Assembly: GCA_014879545.1 (NCBI GenBank)
Contig: JACSRV010000081.1
Span: 1-34,319, forward strand
Length of the DNA: 34,319 nt
Origin: Chitinophagaceae bacterium
Lineage (GTDB): Bacteria > Bacteroidota > Bacteroidia > Chitinophagales > Chitinophagaceae
Direction: 5' to 3'
Shown here: one piece after another, positions 23,877 through 32,888 of the stretch
Layout: every line of letters begins with the position of its first letter
Position numbering within the stretch: position 1 is the first letter of the stretch
Program-made: the position numbers and the translations under genes
Notes under the pieces: model-generated
What the model saw: only the letters and a program-made list of their open reading frames with translations
The model's database searches: none
Told to the model about the DNA's origin: nothing

Positions 23877-24027
23877 ACTTACTGAGGATCAAGGACAGAC
23901 GCAATGACCGAATATGCACTATGAGCATAGGTTTATCAATTTTACACACAAATTAATTTTCTGATATACTGGAATTGGCTGCATTTTTTACTATTTTGCC
24001 AGTCATACAAACATCAACACAATAACA

Positions 24028-24774
24028 ATGTCCTTGAATCTTTGCATCGACTGGGGTAATACCAACGTAAAGGCAGCACTTTTTGCCGGCGACCGAATTG
24101 AAAAACAGATCGTCTTTTCAGAAGACGCCGCCCTGGAGCAGGTGACCCAGTTACTGGAAGCCCACCAGCCGGTGAAGGCAATTCTGTGCTCGGTGGTGAG
24201 CAATAGCGATGAAGTGGCAGCATTGCTGCGCTCAAAGCTGCCGCACACGCTGCTGATGACCGGACATACAAATGTGCCTATCAATAATGCCTACCTTTCG
24301 GCAGATACGCTGGGACCAGACCGACTGGCTCTGGTGAACGCCGCCCACTTCGAGTTTCCGGACAAGAACAATCTGGTGATCAGCGTGGGGACGTGCATTA
24401 CCTACAATCTGGTGCAGAAGAACAAAACATTCCGCGGCGGTGCTATATCTCCGGGTATGCACATGCGCCTGAAAGCCATGAGCACATTTACCGACAGATT
24501 GCCTGAGATAACCGCGGTGGATGACGAACCACTGCTGCTGGGCTACGACACTGAGACCTGCCTGCAAAGCGGTGCAGTAAACGGTATGGCTGCTGAAATA
24601 GACGGCATGATAAAGGCATATGAAGAGCGCTACCCCGATTTTAACGCCATCTTAACGGGCGGTGATGCCCCTTACTTTGCCACCAAATTGAAAAGTAAGA
24701 TATTTGCCGACCCCAATATGTTATTGAAGGGGCTCAACCTAATTCTTAATCATAATGTATCATCGCCTCGCTAA
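24028..24774 (+). CDS. coaX: Type III pantothenate kinase
   Basis: 248 residues. ATP-dependent phosphorylation of pantothenate, first step of CoA synthesis from pantothenate. ASKHA-fold motifs: IDWGNTNVKAALF (Asp8 to Lys15), GPDRLALVNAAH (Asp98, Arg99), SVGTCITYNLV, FRGGAISPGMHMRLKAM, and ILTGGDAPYFA at the C-terminus. In the third motif the more usual D-x-G-T-x-x-T-x-D is read here with Ser119 and Asn127. Asp8 and Asp98 are intact. Its end overlaps the next gene by 20 bases. Confidence 0.92.
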   Translation: MSLNLCIDWGNTNVKAALFAGDRIEKQIVFSEDAALEQVTQLLEAHQPVKAILCSVVSNSDEVAALLRSKLPHTLLMTGHTNVPINNAYLSADTLGPDRLALVNAAHFEFPDKNNLVISVGTCITYNLVQKNKTFRGGAISPGMHMRLKAMSTFTDRLPEITAVDDEPLLLGYDTETCLQSGAVNGMAAEIDGMIKAYEERYPDFNAILTGGDAPYFATKLKSKIFADPNMLLKGLNLILNHNVSSPR

Positions 24775-26095
24775 GTCAGTACCTGTTTTACTGTTATCAG
24801 TAATAAGCCTAAGCGCAACGGGACAGACAAGCAGCGTAAGTAATCCGAGAAACGGGTGGGAGAATAATCCCTACTCGAAATACGGACTCGGAGAGTTGCG
24901 CAACGGCAACAACACCTCGCTGAGAGGTATGGGCAACATCACGAGCGCCTATTCGAGCGCAACGATGGCTAATACCGACAATCCTGCTTCGTATTCCTTC
25001 ATCAGGCGCACCACGTTTGAAGTGGGTGCCAATATGACCACAAGGACTGTGGAAGGAACAGACAACGGAACGAGCGAAAAGTACCAATCGGGCACAGCAT
25101 CTGTAGCATATATGAATCTGGCTGTGCCGGTAGGCAAGAACGCCGGTATGTGTTTCGGTTTCCGCCCTTATTCGGCAACCTATTATTACCTTACCGATAC
25201 TATACGTTCCACCTCCACACCTCCGTCACCACTGGGTGACGCGATAAAGAGCTACAGAGGTGAAGGTGCTATGAACTTCGCGTTTGTGGGTGGTAGTGCC
25301 AAATACAAAGGGCTGAGTGCAGGTGTCAATTTTGGTTTTCTTTTCGGAGACATCAACAAGTCGATAGTGCTGGTGCCTACGGACCGGCTGACTTACAACA
25401 ATGCCTACTACTCTCAGTTTGTTACCAATTCGCGCGTGGGTGGCATTATGTGGAAGGGTGGCCTGCAATATGAAGCCAAGCTGGACTCTTTTCACGTCTT
25501 ACGCATTGGAGGCACAGTGCAGTTGAGCCAGAAAATACGTGAACATTTCTACGAAACCCATCTGGCTGCCTACAACTTTCAGGATACCGTTATCCGTGAT
25601 ACGACATTCTCGATACCTGAACAGGAAGGAAAGATCACCATGCCGTTCACCTACAGTGCCGGTATCGTGTTCTCGCGCCCGGGCAAGTGGAGTGTAGGAA
25701 TAGACTACTCGGCCACACAATGGAGCCAGTTCTCGAGCAGCCTCAACGCCAACCTGAACACCGGGATAGCGGCTTCATCTTACAAACTGGGATTGGGGGG
25801 CGAATACACGCCTGATGCTGACAACACGAGGCGATACTTCTCACGAGCTACCTACCGCCTTGGGGGGTACTACGGAAACGACTATCTGAAAATACAGGGC
25901 ACTCAAATGCTTTATTATGGTTTGACCGCCGGCTTCAGTATGCCATTCAAACGCTCGGCCTCACAACTGCACGGTGCCATAGATGGTGGCATGATGGGTA
26001 CTACCGACAACGGGCTAATGAAGCAGACCTATATCAGAGTGACACTGGGTGTGACGCTGAATGACCTGTGGTTTGTGAAACGCAAATACGAGTAA
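24755..26095 (+). CDS. Outer-membrane barrel protein, coaX-lptC neighbour
   Basis: 446 residues. Signal peptide (about 1-23, ending ATGQ), then N-PYSKYGLGELRNGNNTSLRGMGN and a run of beta-strand-like segments to an aromatic C-terminus (NDLWFVKRKYE). The general layout and SKYGLGEL opening recall FadL/porin-like barrels of Bacteroidota encoded beside coaX. No transport specificity is readable. It overlaps coaX by 20 bases and precedes lptC by 45, so a shared transcript is likely. Confidence 0.7.
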   Translation: MYHRLAKSVPVLLLSVISLSATGQTSSVSNPRNGWENNPYSKYGLGELRNGNNTSLRGMGNITSAYSSATMANTDNPASYSFIRRTTFEVGANMTTRTVEGTDNGTSEKYQSGTASVAYMNLAVPVGKNAGMCFGFRPYSATYYYLTDTIRSTSTPPSPLGDAIKSYRGEGAMNFAFVGGSAKYKGLSAGVNFGFLFGDINKSIVLVPTDRLTYNNAYYSQFVTNSRVGGIMWKGGLQYEAKLDSFHVLRIGGTVQLSQKIREHFYETHLAAYNFQDTVIRDTTFSIPEQEGKITMPFTYSAGIVFSRPGKWSVGIDYSATQWSQFSSSLNANLNTGIAASSYKLGLGGEYTPDADNTRRYFSRATYRLGGYYGNDYLKIQGTQMLYYGLTAGFSMPFKRSASQLHGAIDGGMMGTTDNGLMKQTYIRVTLGVTLNDLWFVKRKYE

Positions 26096-26140
26096 TTATT
26101 GCAAAGAGGCTATTTTCAATTCCGCCTCAAATGAGTTTAT

Positions 26141-26710
26141 ATGCAACAGACATTACGGACACGCTTGTTGGGTTTACTTCCTGTGGCAGTGTTCGCATTT
26201 ATGTCTTGCAATAACGACCCCGCCGAGATCCGTGCCCTTACGGCGCGCAACAACAAACAGGAAGACCATGCAAAAGGTGTAACGTTTTTATATAGTCAGG
26301 ACGGCGATATGAAGATGCGCATTTATGCACGTGATTTTGTACGCAACTCCACAGCACGGCGACCCTACATAGACATGAATAACGGTCTGAAGATGGAGTT
26401 CTTTGATGACAGCGGACGTATAGCCGATGTACTTACGGCCGACTCATCACGGTACTATGAAACGCAGCGTGACTTCATTGTTTGGGACAGCGTACAAATA
26501 GTGAGCAGAAAAGGCGAACAGTTGAATACCGAAGAGCTGATATGGAACGAAAGCGCCCAAAAGTTCTTTACAGAAAAAGATGTTCGCATCACTACTACCA
26601 CCCAGATCCTCTATGGCACAGGTATGGAAGCTAACCGAGACTTTACGTGGTATCGCATACTGAACCCGAAGGGATCGGTAGATGTAGAAAAAGGCGAAGT
26701 GCCTGAATAA
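26141..26710 (+). CDS. lptC: LPS export protein LptC, lipoprotein form
   Basis: 189 residues. The N-terminus is hydrophobic with a cysteine at 23 (AFMSCNN), read as a lipobox, though residue -3 is Phe, not the usual Leu. The body follows LptC: VTFLYSQDGDMKMRIYA, LKMEFFDDSGR, LTADSSRYYETQRDFIVWDSV, LIWNESAQKFFTEKDVRIT and TGMEANRDFTWYRI. LptC forms part of the periplasmic bridge that passes lipopolysaccharide to the outer membrane. The stop is one base from the stop of the opposing GNAT gene. Confidence 0.8.
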   Translation: MQQTLRTRLLGLLPVAVFAFMSCNNDPAEIRALTARNNKQEDHAKGVTFLYSQDGDMKMRIYARDFVRNSTARRPYIDMNNGLKMEFFDDSGRIADVLTADSSRYYETQRDFIVWDSVQIVSRKGEQLNTEELIWNESAQKFFTEKDVRITTTTQILYGTGMEANRDFTWYRILNPKGSVDVEKGEVPE

Positions 26711-26711
26711 C

Positions 26712-27311
26712 CTATTTCCCCAAGAGATATTCGTCGCGCAGCAGACCGAAGGTCAACGAATCTTGGTAAATACCATCCACAAAGGAATGTGCACGCAGCC
26801 TGCCTTCCTCTACAAAACTCAGTCCTTTTGCGAGCCTCAACGACGGTTCATTATCGGGACCGATCAATGCCTCTACCCTATTTAACTGCAACTCCCTGAA
26901 TCCATAGTCGATGATTGCGGCCATTGCCTCCTTCATGTATCCCATGTTTCGCTGAGAAACATCGGTTATGAGGTAACCCAACTCGGCACGGGAATGCTGC
27001 ACCGCCCAGTTGTGAAATCCGCCACGCCCGATATTTTTCCCGGTCTCCTTCACCTCCAGTACAAACTGCAGGAATGTATTGCGGTACGTTTCAAGTCCGC
27101 CCGCAAGCTTCTTCCGCTCGCTACTTAGTTCTTCCGCACCCGTAAGGCCGAGGTAGGCAATTGCGTCGTCGTCAGACATTGTGGTAAGCACTTTGCGCAT
27201 GAGCGCGGGCGTGAGTGCTTTGAGCAACAGCCGCTGTGTCTCAATTATAATGCGTTCAGGGTCTTCTGAAGTGTTCACATTATAGGCGACAATGTTCCCC
27301 GGGAATGGCAT
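26712..27311 (-). CDS. GNAT acetyltransferase, RimJ/RimL-like
   Basis: 199 residues. IIIETQRLLLKALTPA is the usual opening strand of this GNAT group, GRGGFHNWAVQHSRAELGYLI and QRNMGYMKEAMAAIIDYGF form the acetyl-CoA-binding core, and RVEALIGPDNEPSLRLAKGL with FVEEGRLR closes it. Such enzymes acetylate protein N-termini or small amines; the target is unknown. Convergent with lptC at one base. Confidence 0.85.
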   Translation of the reverse strand: MPFPGNIVAYNVNTSEDPERIIIETQRLLLKALTPALMRKVLTTMSDDDAIAYLGLTGAEELSSERKKLAGGLETYRNTFLQFVLEVKETGKNIGRGGFHNWAVQHSRAELGYLITDVSQRNMGYMKEAMAAIIDYGFRELQLNRVEALIGPDNEPSLRLAKGLSFVEEGRLRAHSFVDGIYQDSLTFGLLRDEYLLGK

Positions 27312-27437
27312 GGATGATACTTTTTACTGCAATTTACTGCCGGGCGAACAAAAAAATGCGGGAAATGGGCCGGAGCTATAGTATTGTTGCATGACAAAAC
27401 CGATATTTGTAACAACAGTAACCGATCTATCGAAAAG

Positions 27438-28073
27438 ATGTTTTGCAGCACCAGGGCCAGGAAGTCTATCAGTCTCGTTGTTTTGCCGGCAGTGCTATGC
27501 CTGATGCAAGGTGCTAACGCCGCGGCACAATACCTGCCGCCCAGAATTTCCATCCACGTGTCTAATCCACTGAGCCTGATGTCGAAGGCGGGGGTGAAAT
27601 TGCAGTACAGACTGAACGAGAACCATTCGGTAGTGGCCGGTTACCGCACCTACTACGGGTTCTTTCCCGGCTATCAGAGTTCGGTTGAATACCATCACTA
27701 CTACCGCACCTGGGAACGATCGGAAGCGTTTTTCTATGGTAAGTTCCTCTACGGTAACTCTACTTATTCGCCCAAACCCTACTATAGCGGCTGGGATGCC
27801 ACCTACAACGACCCCGGCGCCTATGGCGCACTGGGAGCGGGCCTGGGTAAACGATACAACTTCGGTCCGTTCTTTATAGAAGCGAACGTGGGCCTGAAAT
27901 ACACGCAGATACTGGAAAAGAAGAGCGGCATCAATACCAATCTTTTCTACACCCTGGGACCGGGATCGCTGGTTGACTGCGGTCTGCAACTGGGTTTACA
28001 GTTCTTCAGCGAAGGACGCCACATGTACTACAAAACGCTGGCGCCGAGAAGGCGGTCGCGATTCAGAGATTAA
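27438..28073 (+). CDS. Exported small barrel-like protein, unknown
   Basis: 211 residues from the ATG at 27438. An in-frame start at 27384 adds 18 polar residues before the signal peptide and is less likely. Signal peptide about 1-31 (LVVLPAVLCLMQGANAAAQ). The rest is rich in Tyr and Gly with strand-like runs: VKLQYRLNENHSVVAGYRTYYG, YGALGAGLGKRYNFGPFFIEA and LVDCGLQLGLQFFSEG. It resembles small outer-membrane or DUF3575-like barrels, with no confident family. Convergent with the M1 peptidase. Confidence 0.6.
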   Translation: MFCSTRARKSISLVVLPAVLCLMQGANAAAQYLPPRISIHVSNPLSLMSKAGVKLQYRLNENHSVVAGYRTYYGFFPGYQSSVEYHHYYRTWERSEAFFYGKFLYGNSTYSPKPYYSGWDATYNDPGAYGALGAGLGKRYNFGPFFIEANVGLKYTQILEKKSGINTNLFYTLGPGSLVDCGLQLGLQFFSEGRHMYYKTLAPRRRSRFRD

Positions 28074-28087
28074 CCGGTTGATGTACC

Positions 28088-30706
28088 CTATTCTTTGTTG
28101 AAGTTGTCATTCAGCATCTTCGCGAACTTTGTTTTCAGTTCCTCCTCTTTTTCCGCATCAACAATGCGCTGTGCTTCTGTTTTGAGCACAGCAAGACGTT
28201 CTGTGACGCCGGCAATCCTGTCTTTGTCAGCAGCCTGTTCGGACTGTTTCAGGTCGGCACGCGCGGCAGCCGCGGCCTGGAAGAAGAAGCCCGCCGCGCC
28301 CGACCTGTAAGAACGGGCGGTTTCCTGTATAACGAGATCGGAATAGAGCCTTGCAGCTCCTGCATATGACGCAGGTGCAGAGACCTTCTTTAAATAGTTG
28401 TTGAGCACAGATGCCATTGACATTCCCTTGCCGCCCCATGTATAGGGCACCTTTTCTCTGAGCAAGGCAATATCTTCATCGGCACCCCGGCGACCTATGA
28501 TACCCCATACCGCCGAAGACAATTCGCCACCCGGCCGGGTCTTTACCAACGAACGAGCAATGACATAGGCGGTATCTGCATCCAGTGCTGACAAAGCTTC
28601 GAGCGCATTGCCTGCTACCTTATAAGAACTGTCGGAGATGCATTGAACGAGCGTAGCACGAGCCGCGGCAGACTTCCAGTCGCCCAGCACCTCGCAAGCC
28701 GCAGCGCGCACATTGCGGTCCTTGTCGTTGCCGGCGGCTATCATAACAATCGGCATCCAGCGTTTACGGTATCTGTCGCTGGAAGCACGGCCCACCTGTT
28801 CGAATGCGAACCGGCGCGCATGCACCATAGTATCTGTCAGCGCCTTATCGATAAGCACCAGAGAAGAGGAATCGGACATTTGTTTTGCAGCGGCAGCAAT
28901 AGCAAGGCGCTTGCTTACGTAATCTTTGCTGCCCAGATATTGCGCGAGCCACTGCGCAGGCTTCTTGTTTTCCTTGATCTCACCGGGCAGCACATGTCTT
29001 ACATCGGGGATGAGTACCGGACGGATACCATTGCGGTAGGGATAAGTAAATCGGGTGGTCTTGTTGGTGATATGCCATGGTTCCACCCTATAAGAATCTC
29101 CCAAAATGACGGCGGTCTCCAGCGGCAGGTTATACATAAAGGTGGAATCTTCCTGAGCCTGCACCACTTCTACCGCCAGTTGCTGCAGGGTGTCGTTATA
29201 ATTGTAGTTCACCTTCAGCACGGGATGGCCACCACGGTAATACCACTGATCAAAAAATTTACTCCAATCAGTTCCGGTGGCGGCCTCTACTGCCTGACGC
29301 CAATGGTGCGCCTCGGCTGATGAGAGCGCGTTGCGGGTAAGATATAGTTTCATGGCCTTGTCGAACGCTTCGTCGCCGATAAGGGTGTTGAGGTAGTGAA
29401 GAATTGCCCCACCCTTGTTGTAAGATATGCCATCGAACATCTGTTCTTTGTCGTCGTAGTAATAACGAACCAGGGCCGGATCGCTGCCGCGGGAAGTGGC
29501 AATGTATATCTGCAGGTCTTTCCAGGCAAGCTCATCGGCCGACGCGTCTCCGTAGCGGAACCTGCGCCACAACTGCTCGCCATAGTTAGCGAAAGACTCG
29601 TTTACCGTGAGGTTGCTCCATGACTCGCAGGTCACGTAGTCGCCAAACCACTGGTGGAACAACTCGTGTGCTACAATGTCTTCGTTGTCCTTATCGGACA
29701 GTTCGCGGTCGGTCATATTCATGAACTCGCCGAACAGTGATGCAGATGTATTCTCCATAGCCCCCGACACATAATCGCGAACGACCACCTGGCTGTATTT
29801 AGCCCATGGGTAGGTGACACCTGTGCGGCGCGAAAAGAAAGAAAGCATATCGGTGGTATGCGCAAACATACCGGAGGCATAGCGGGCATATTCAGGTTCC
29901 ACATAGTAGTTCACGTCTTTGCCCATCCACTTATCTTTCACCACACTGTATTTACCTATGGCGAACATGACAGCATAAGCCTGTATGGACAGGTCGCTCT
30001 GCCAGATGTCGGTACGCATGCCCTTTGTGTCCTTTATTTGTTTTACCAATGTACCATTGCTGAGCGTTATGAGACTGTCGGGCACCATCAATTCTACACG
30101 CGTGGTAAAGCGGGTATTGGGTTTGTCTATGGTAATGAGCCATCGTGAATTTGACTCCGTTTCGCCCTGCGTCCAAATGTGTGCGGGCTTGTTAGGCGAC
30201 TGACCATCGGTGTTGATGAAATACAATCCTCTATCGTCTGATATCGCTGCGCTGCCACCGGTCTTTTGCCCGTATGGCATGGCTGTGTACCGGAAATAAA
30301 GTAAAATGCTGTCGCGAGAGGTGTACCTGCGACCTAGACGAACAGTAAGTTTATCGTCCGCATAAGCATAGCGAACCGGCACGCTGACGCTACCCGCAAC
30401 CTGCAGTACGCTGTCTATCTTCATTCCTTTGGCATCCAGCACCACAGAATCTGACGGGTAGCAGTACGGATGTAGTGTCACCCACTCGCGCGCTGCGGCA
30501 GTCTTGTTTATCCTGTCGAAAGAAAGTGCGACACGGGTGTAGGTGATGTCCCAGAGTTTGGCTGCGGTCTCGCGATAAACAGGCTTGCCCGCAGTAGCAG
30601 AAATAGTGAGCGTATCGAGGTCTATGAACTGTGCCGTATCCGGCGATTGTGCAGCACATTTTTCAGCGACAAGCAACCCTGCCACCAGCAGAAATATATT
30701 TCTCAT
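28088..30706 (-). CDS. M1 family metallopeptidase (aminopeptidase N-like)
   Basis: 872 residues from the ATG at 30706, which gives a signal peptide (about 1-20, KCAAQ); the frame extends to 30793 without family-like sequence. GAMEN lies at residues 315-319. The zinc site is HELFHQWFGDY (His347, Glu348, His351) with Glu370 in TVNESFANYGEQLW. The C-terminal part (from about 610) is alpha-helical with HEAT-like repeats, as in many M1 enzymes. Exported, so peptide trimming in the periplasm is likely. Confidence 0.92.
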   Translation of the reverse strand: MRNIFLLVAGLLVAEKCAAQSPDTAQFIDLDTLTISATAGKPVYRETAAKLWDITYTRVALSFDRINKTAAAREWVTLHPYCYPSDSVVLDAKGMKIDSVLQVAGSVSVPVRYAYADDKLTVRLGRRYTSRDSILLYFRYTAMPYGQKTGGSAAISDDRGLYFINTDGQSPNKPAHIWTQGETESNSRWLITIDKPNTRFTTRVELMVPDSLITLSNGTLVKQIKDTKGMRTDIWQSDLSIQAYAVMFAIGKYSVVKDKWMGKDVNYYVEPEYARYASGMFAHTTDMLSFFSRRTGVTYPWAKYSQVVVRDYVSGAMENTSASLFGEFMNMTDRELSDKDNEDIVAHELFHQWFGDYVTCESWSNLTVNESFANYGEQLWRRFRYGDASADELAWKDLQIYIATSRGSDPALVRYYYDDKEQMFDGISYNKGGAILHYLNTLIGDEAFDKAMKLYLTRNALSSAEAHHWRQAVEAATGTDWSKFFDQWYYRGGHPVLKVNYNYNDTLQQLAVEVVQAQEDSTFMYNLPLETAVILGDSYRVEPWHITNKTTRFTYPYRNGIRPVLIPDVRHVLPGEIKENKKPAQWLAQYLGSKDYVSKRLAIAAAAKQMSDSSSLVLIDKALTDTMVHARRFAFEQVGRASSDRYRKRWMPIVMIAAGNDKDRNVRAAACEVLGDWKSAAARATLVQCISDSSYKVAGNALEALSALDADTAYVIARSLVKTRPGGELSSAVWGIIGRRGADEDIALLREKVPYTWGGKGMSMASVLNNYLKKVSAPASYAGAARLYSDLVIQETARSYRSGAAGFFFQAAAAARADLKQSEQAADKDRIAGVTERLAVLKTEAQRIVDAEKEEELKTKFAKMLNDNFNKE

Positions 30707-30789
30707 TAAAGCTATCGGGATTTGTAATGCAGTAAAAATAAACAAATAGTGTTCAGTAACCCGACGCAACTCGCAGTTACCCCTAAAAA

Positions 30790-31341
30790 TCACTCCCCCA
30801 CCGGGTCTTCGTCAGGCTCCACTTTAAAAGTGAAAAAGCGCTGCGATATGTAACTGAGTATGGCCGTGATGACCATGATAAAGATGTAAGAGATATCGGC
30901 ACGCACCATGGGCAGCATCAATGCAAACACCTTGATAAGAACGTAGGTAAGCAGAATGAACGTTGCAGTTGTGAGCGCATACCTGAAGAACTGCTTACGG
31001 CCATGCAGATTGGATTCAGGAAAAACTATGTAACGCGACAGAATGAAACCGAGCGGAAACGTGATGCAGAAAGAAATGATCTGCGCGCCTACCGGAGCAG
31101 TTATGTCAACATTCTCCATGACGTGAAAACTCTGACGGGCAAGAACAATATTGAACGATACGGAATAAACGACCCAGTTGAGCACCGTATTGGAGCCACC
31201 ACATGCCAAGTACCTGAAAGTTTGAGTAGGTATATACCTTGCAAAGGGTTTATGAAAAAAATCGATGATACCAATAATGATATGTCGGGCCCTGGATAGC
31301 AACTTCGGCAGAAATTGCGGCAAATATAATACATTTTGCAT
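30790..31341 (-). CDS. GtrA-family membrane protein
   Basis: 183 residues from the ATG at 31341; an upstream in-frame ATG at 31380 gives 196. GtrA-like fold with about four spans: FRYLACGGSNTVLNWVVYS, IISFCITFPLGFILSRYIVF, FFRYALTTATFILLTYVLI, and ISYIFIMVITAILSYISQRFF. Relatives move polyprenyl-linked sugars across the inner membrane for surface glycan decoration. The end lies 84 bases upstream of the M1 start, so co-transcription is possible. Confidence 0.8.
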   Translation of the reverse strand: MQNVLYLPQFLPKLLSRARHIIIGIIDFFHKPFARYIPTQTFRYLACGGSNTVLNWVVYSVSFNIVLARQSFHVMENVDITAPVGAQIISFCITFPLGFILSRYIVFPESNLHGRKQFFRYALTTATFILLTYVLIKVFALMLPMVRADISYIFIMVITAILSYISQRFFTFKVEPDEDPVGE

Positions 31342-31414
31342 GCAGCCATAGCAGCCGATAGAAACAGAATTGCAAATCACTTGTGTCTGAACGGATTCAG
31401 GAAAGGTTGAAATA

Positions 31415-31445
31415 TTCTGTTTTATCGGTCAACCCCTTATCTTTG
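31415..31445 (+). promoter_or_regulatory. Likely accD promoter
   Basis: TATCTTTG at 31438-31445 matches TAnnTTTG exactly. TTCT sits 19 bases upstream where TTTG is expected (two mismatches). The distance to the ATG at 31470 is 24 bases. Confidence 0.5.
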
Positions 31446-31469
31446 TCGTCTGTTTAATAAAAACTGATT

Positions 31470-32321
31470 ATGTCATCTACCTGGTTTCGTCGCAATAAGA
31501 AAGGCATTCTTACCTCCACCGAGGACAAGAAAGAGACCCCTGATGGCCTTTGGCACAAATGTCCGGAGTGTAAATCCACTACGACGGTAAAGGAGCTGCA
31601 GGCAAACCTGTATGTATGCCCCAAGTGCAACTACCACAATCGTATCAATTCATCGGAATATTTTGAGATCCTGTTTGATAACAACCGTTACGAACTGTTG
31701 TTTGAGAACATTGGCCCCAAAGACCGTCTCGGCTTTGTGGACATGAAGGCATATAGCTCGCGTATCATTGAGGCGCAGCAGTCTACCGGCCTCAAGGACG
31801 CTATGACTGTCGGCACCGGAACGATGAACGGTGTGAAATTTGTGGTGGCGTGCATGAACTTCAACTTCATCGGCGGCTCCATGGGATCGGTGGTAGGAGA
31901 AAAGATCAGCCGGTCAATAGACTATTGCGTGGCTAATAAGCTTCCGCTGCTGGTCATTTCCAAATCGGGCGGCGCCAGGATGATGGAAAGTGCGTTCTCT
32001 CTGATGCAGATGGCAAAAACATCGGCCAAACTCACACAGCTGGCCAAGGCAAAGCTGCCGTATATTTCGTTAATGACCGACCCAACAACAGGTGGTGTCA
32101 CGGCGTCATATGCCATGCTGGGCGACATCAACATTGCCGAGCCCAACGCACTCATCTGCTTTGCCGGTCCACGTGTTATCAAAGAAACCATTAAGAAAGA
32201 CCTTCCGGCAGGCTTCCAGCGTTCAGAATTCCTGCTGGAGCACGGCTTCCTTGATTTTATTGCCGAGCGCCGTACCCTGAAAAACAAACTCAGCCTTGCT
32301 GCTGAATGGTTCATGAAATAA
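31470..32321 (+). CDS. accD: Acetyl-CoA carboxylase carboxyltransferase beta subunit
   Basis: 283 residues. Forms the carboxyltransferase with AccA to make malonyl-CoA for fatty acid synthesis. Zinc ribbon Cys31, Cys34, Cys50 and Cys53 (CPEC / CPKC). The crotonase-like core holds [54 protein letters not shown], the CoA region [11 protein letters not shown] and the end motif [13 protein letters not shown]. Full length. A strong terminator follows. Confidence 0.97.
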   Translation: MSSTWFRRNKKGILTSTEDKKETPDGLWHKCPECKSTTTVKELQANLYVCPKCNYHNRINSSEYFEILFDNNRYELLFENIGPKDRLGFVDMKAYSSRIIEAQQSTGLKDAMTVGTGTMNGVKFVVACMNFNFIGGSMGSVVGEKISRSIDYCVANKLPLLVISKSGGARMMESAFSLMQMAKTSAKLTQLAKAKLPYISLMTDPTTGGVTASYAMLGDINIAEPNALICFAGPRVIKETIKKDLPAGFQRSEFLLEHGFLDFIAERRTLKNKLSLAAEWFMK

Positions 32322-32365
32322 GCACGGACGCCACTCATTTTTTTACGAACTTTGTATTCAACCTG

Positions 32366-32390
32366 ACGGGGTTAGCACTGCTAACCCCGT
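32366..32390 (+). terminator. Terminator after accD
   Basis: ACGGGGTTAGC, ACT, GCTAACCCCGT: a perfect 11-bp stem with a 3-base loop followed by TTTATC. It sits between accD and smpB. Confidence 0.85.
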
Positions 32391-32408
32391 TTATCAATAA
32401 ACGCAGCA

Positions 32409-32855
32409 TTGGCAGAGAACATCAATATTAAGAACCGATCGGCCACGTTTGAATACGCGATCGAAGACCGGGTCACAGCGGGCATCATGCTCACCGGGTC
32501 CGAGATCAAATCTATCCGTGCGGGTCGTGTGAGCTTTAATGATAGTTATTGCTACTTTGACGATGGGGAACTATGGGTAAAAAGTCTGCATATTGCCGAA
32601 TATGCCAACGCAGGCTATGCAGGTCATCTGGCCACCCGCGAACGCAAGTTGCTGCTCACCAGGAAGGAATTGCGTAAGTGGCTCAATAAAGTAAAGGAAA
32701 AGGGATATACCATTGTGCCACTCAGCGTGTTCATCAATGAGAACGGTTATGCCAAAGTGGAACTGGGTCTTGGAAAGGGCAAAAAGACTTATGACAAACG
32801 CGAAAGTATCAAGACGCGCGATGTTGAGCGTGAAATGAAACGCTATCTGAAATGA
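32409..32855 (+). CDS. smpB: SsrA-binding protein SmpB, TTG start
   Basis: 148 residues. Binds tmRNA and delivers it to stalled ribosomes. Motifs: IKNRSATFEYAIEDRVTAGI, LTGSEIKSIRAGRVSFND, HIAEYANAGY and the basic tail KTYDKRESIKTRDVEREMKRYLK. The family usually begins M-A-x-N-I-x-I-K-N-R, which aligns to the TTG at 32409, so TTG is taken as the start; no ATG nearby fits. It follows a terminator, so it needs its own promoter, which I do not see clearly. Confidence 0.95.
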   Translation: MAENINIKNRSATFEYAIEDRVTAGIMLTGSEIKSIRAGRVSFNDSYCYFDDGELWVKSLHIAEYANAGYAGHLATRERKLLLTRKELRKWLNKVKEKGYTIVPLSVFINENGYAKVELGLGKGKKTYDKRESIKTRDVEREMKRYLK

Positions 32856-32888
32856 TAAAACGCGCGGATTCTGTAGCTCACCAACTTC

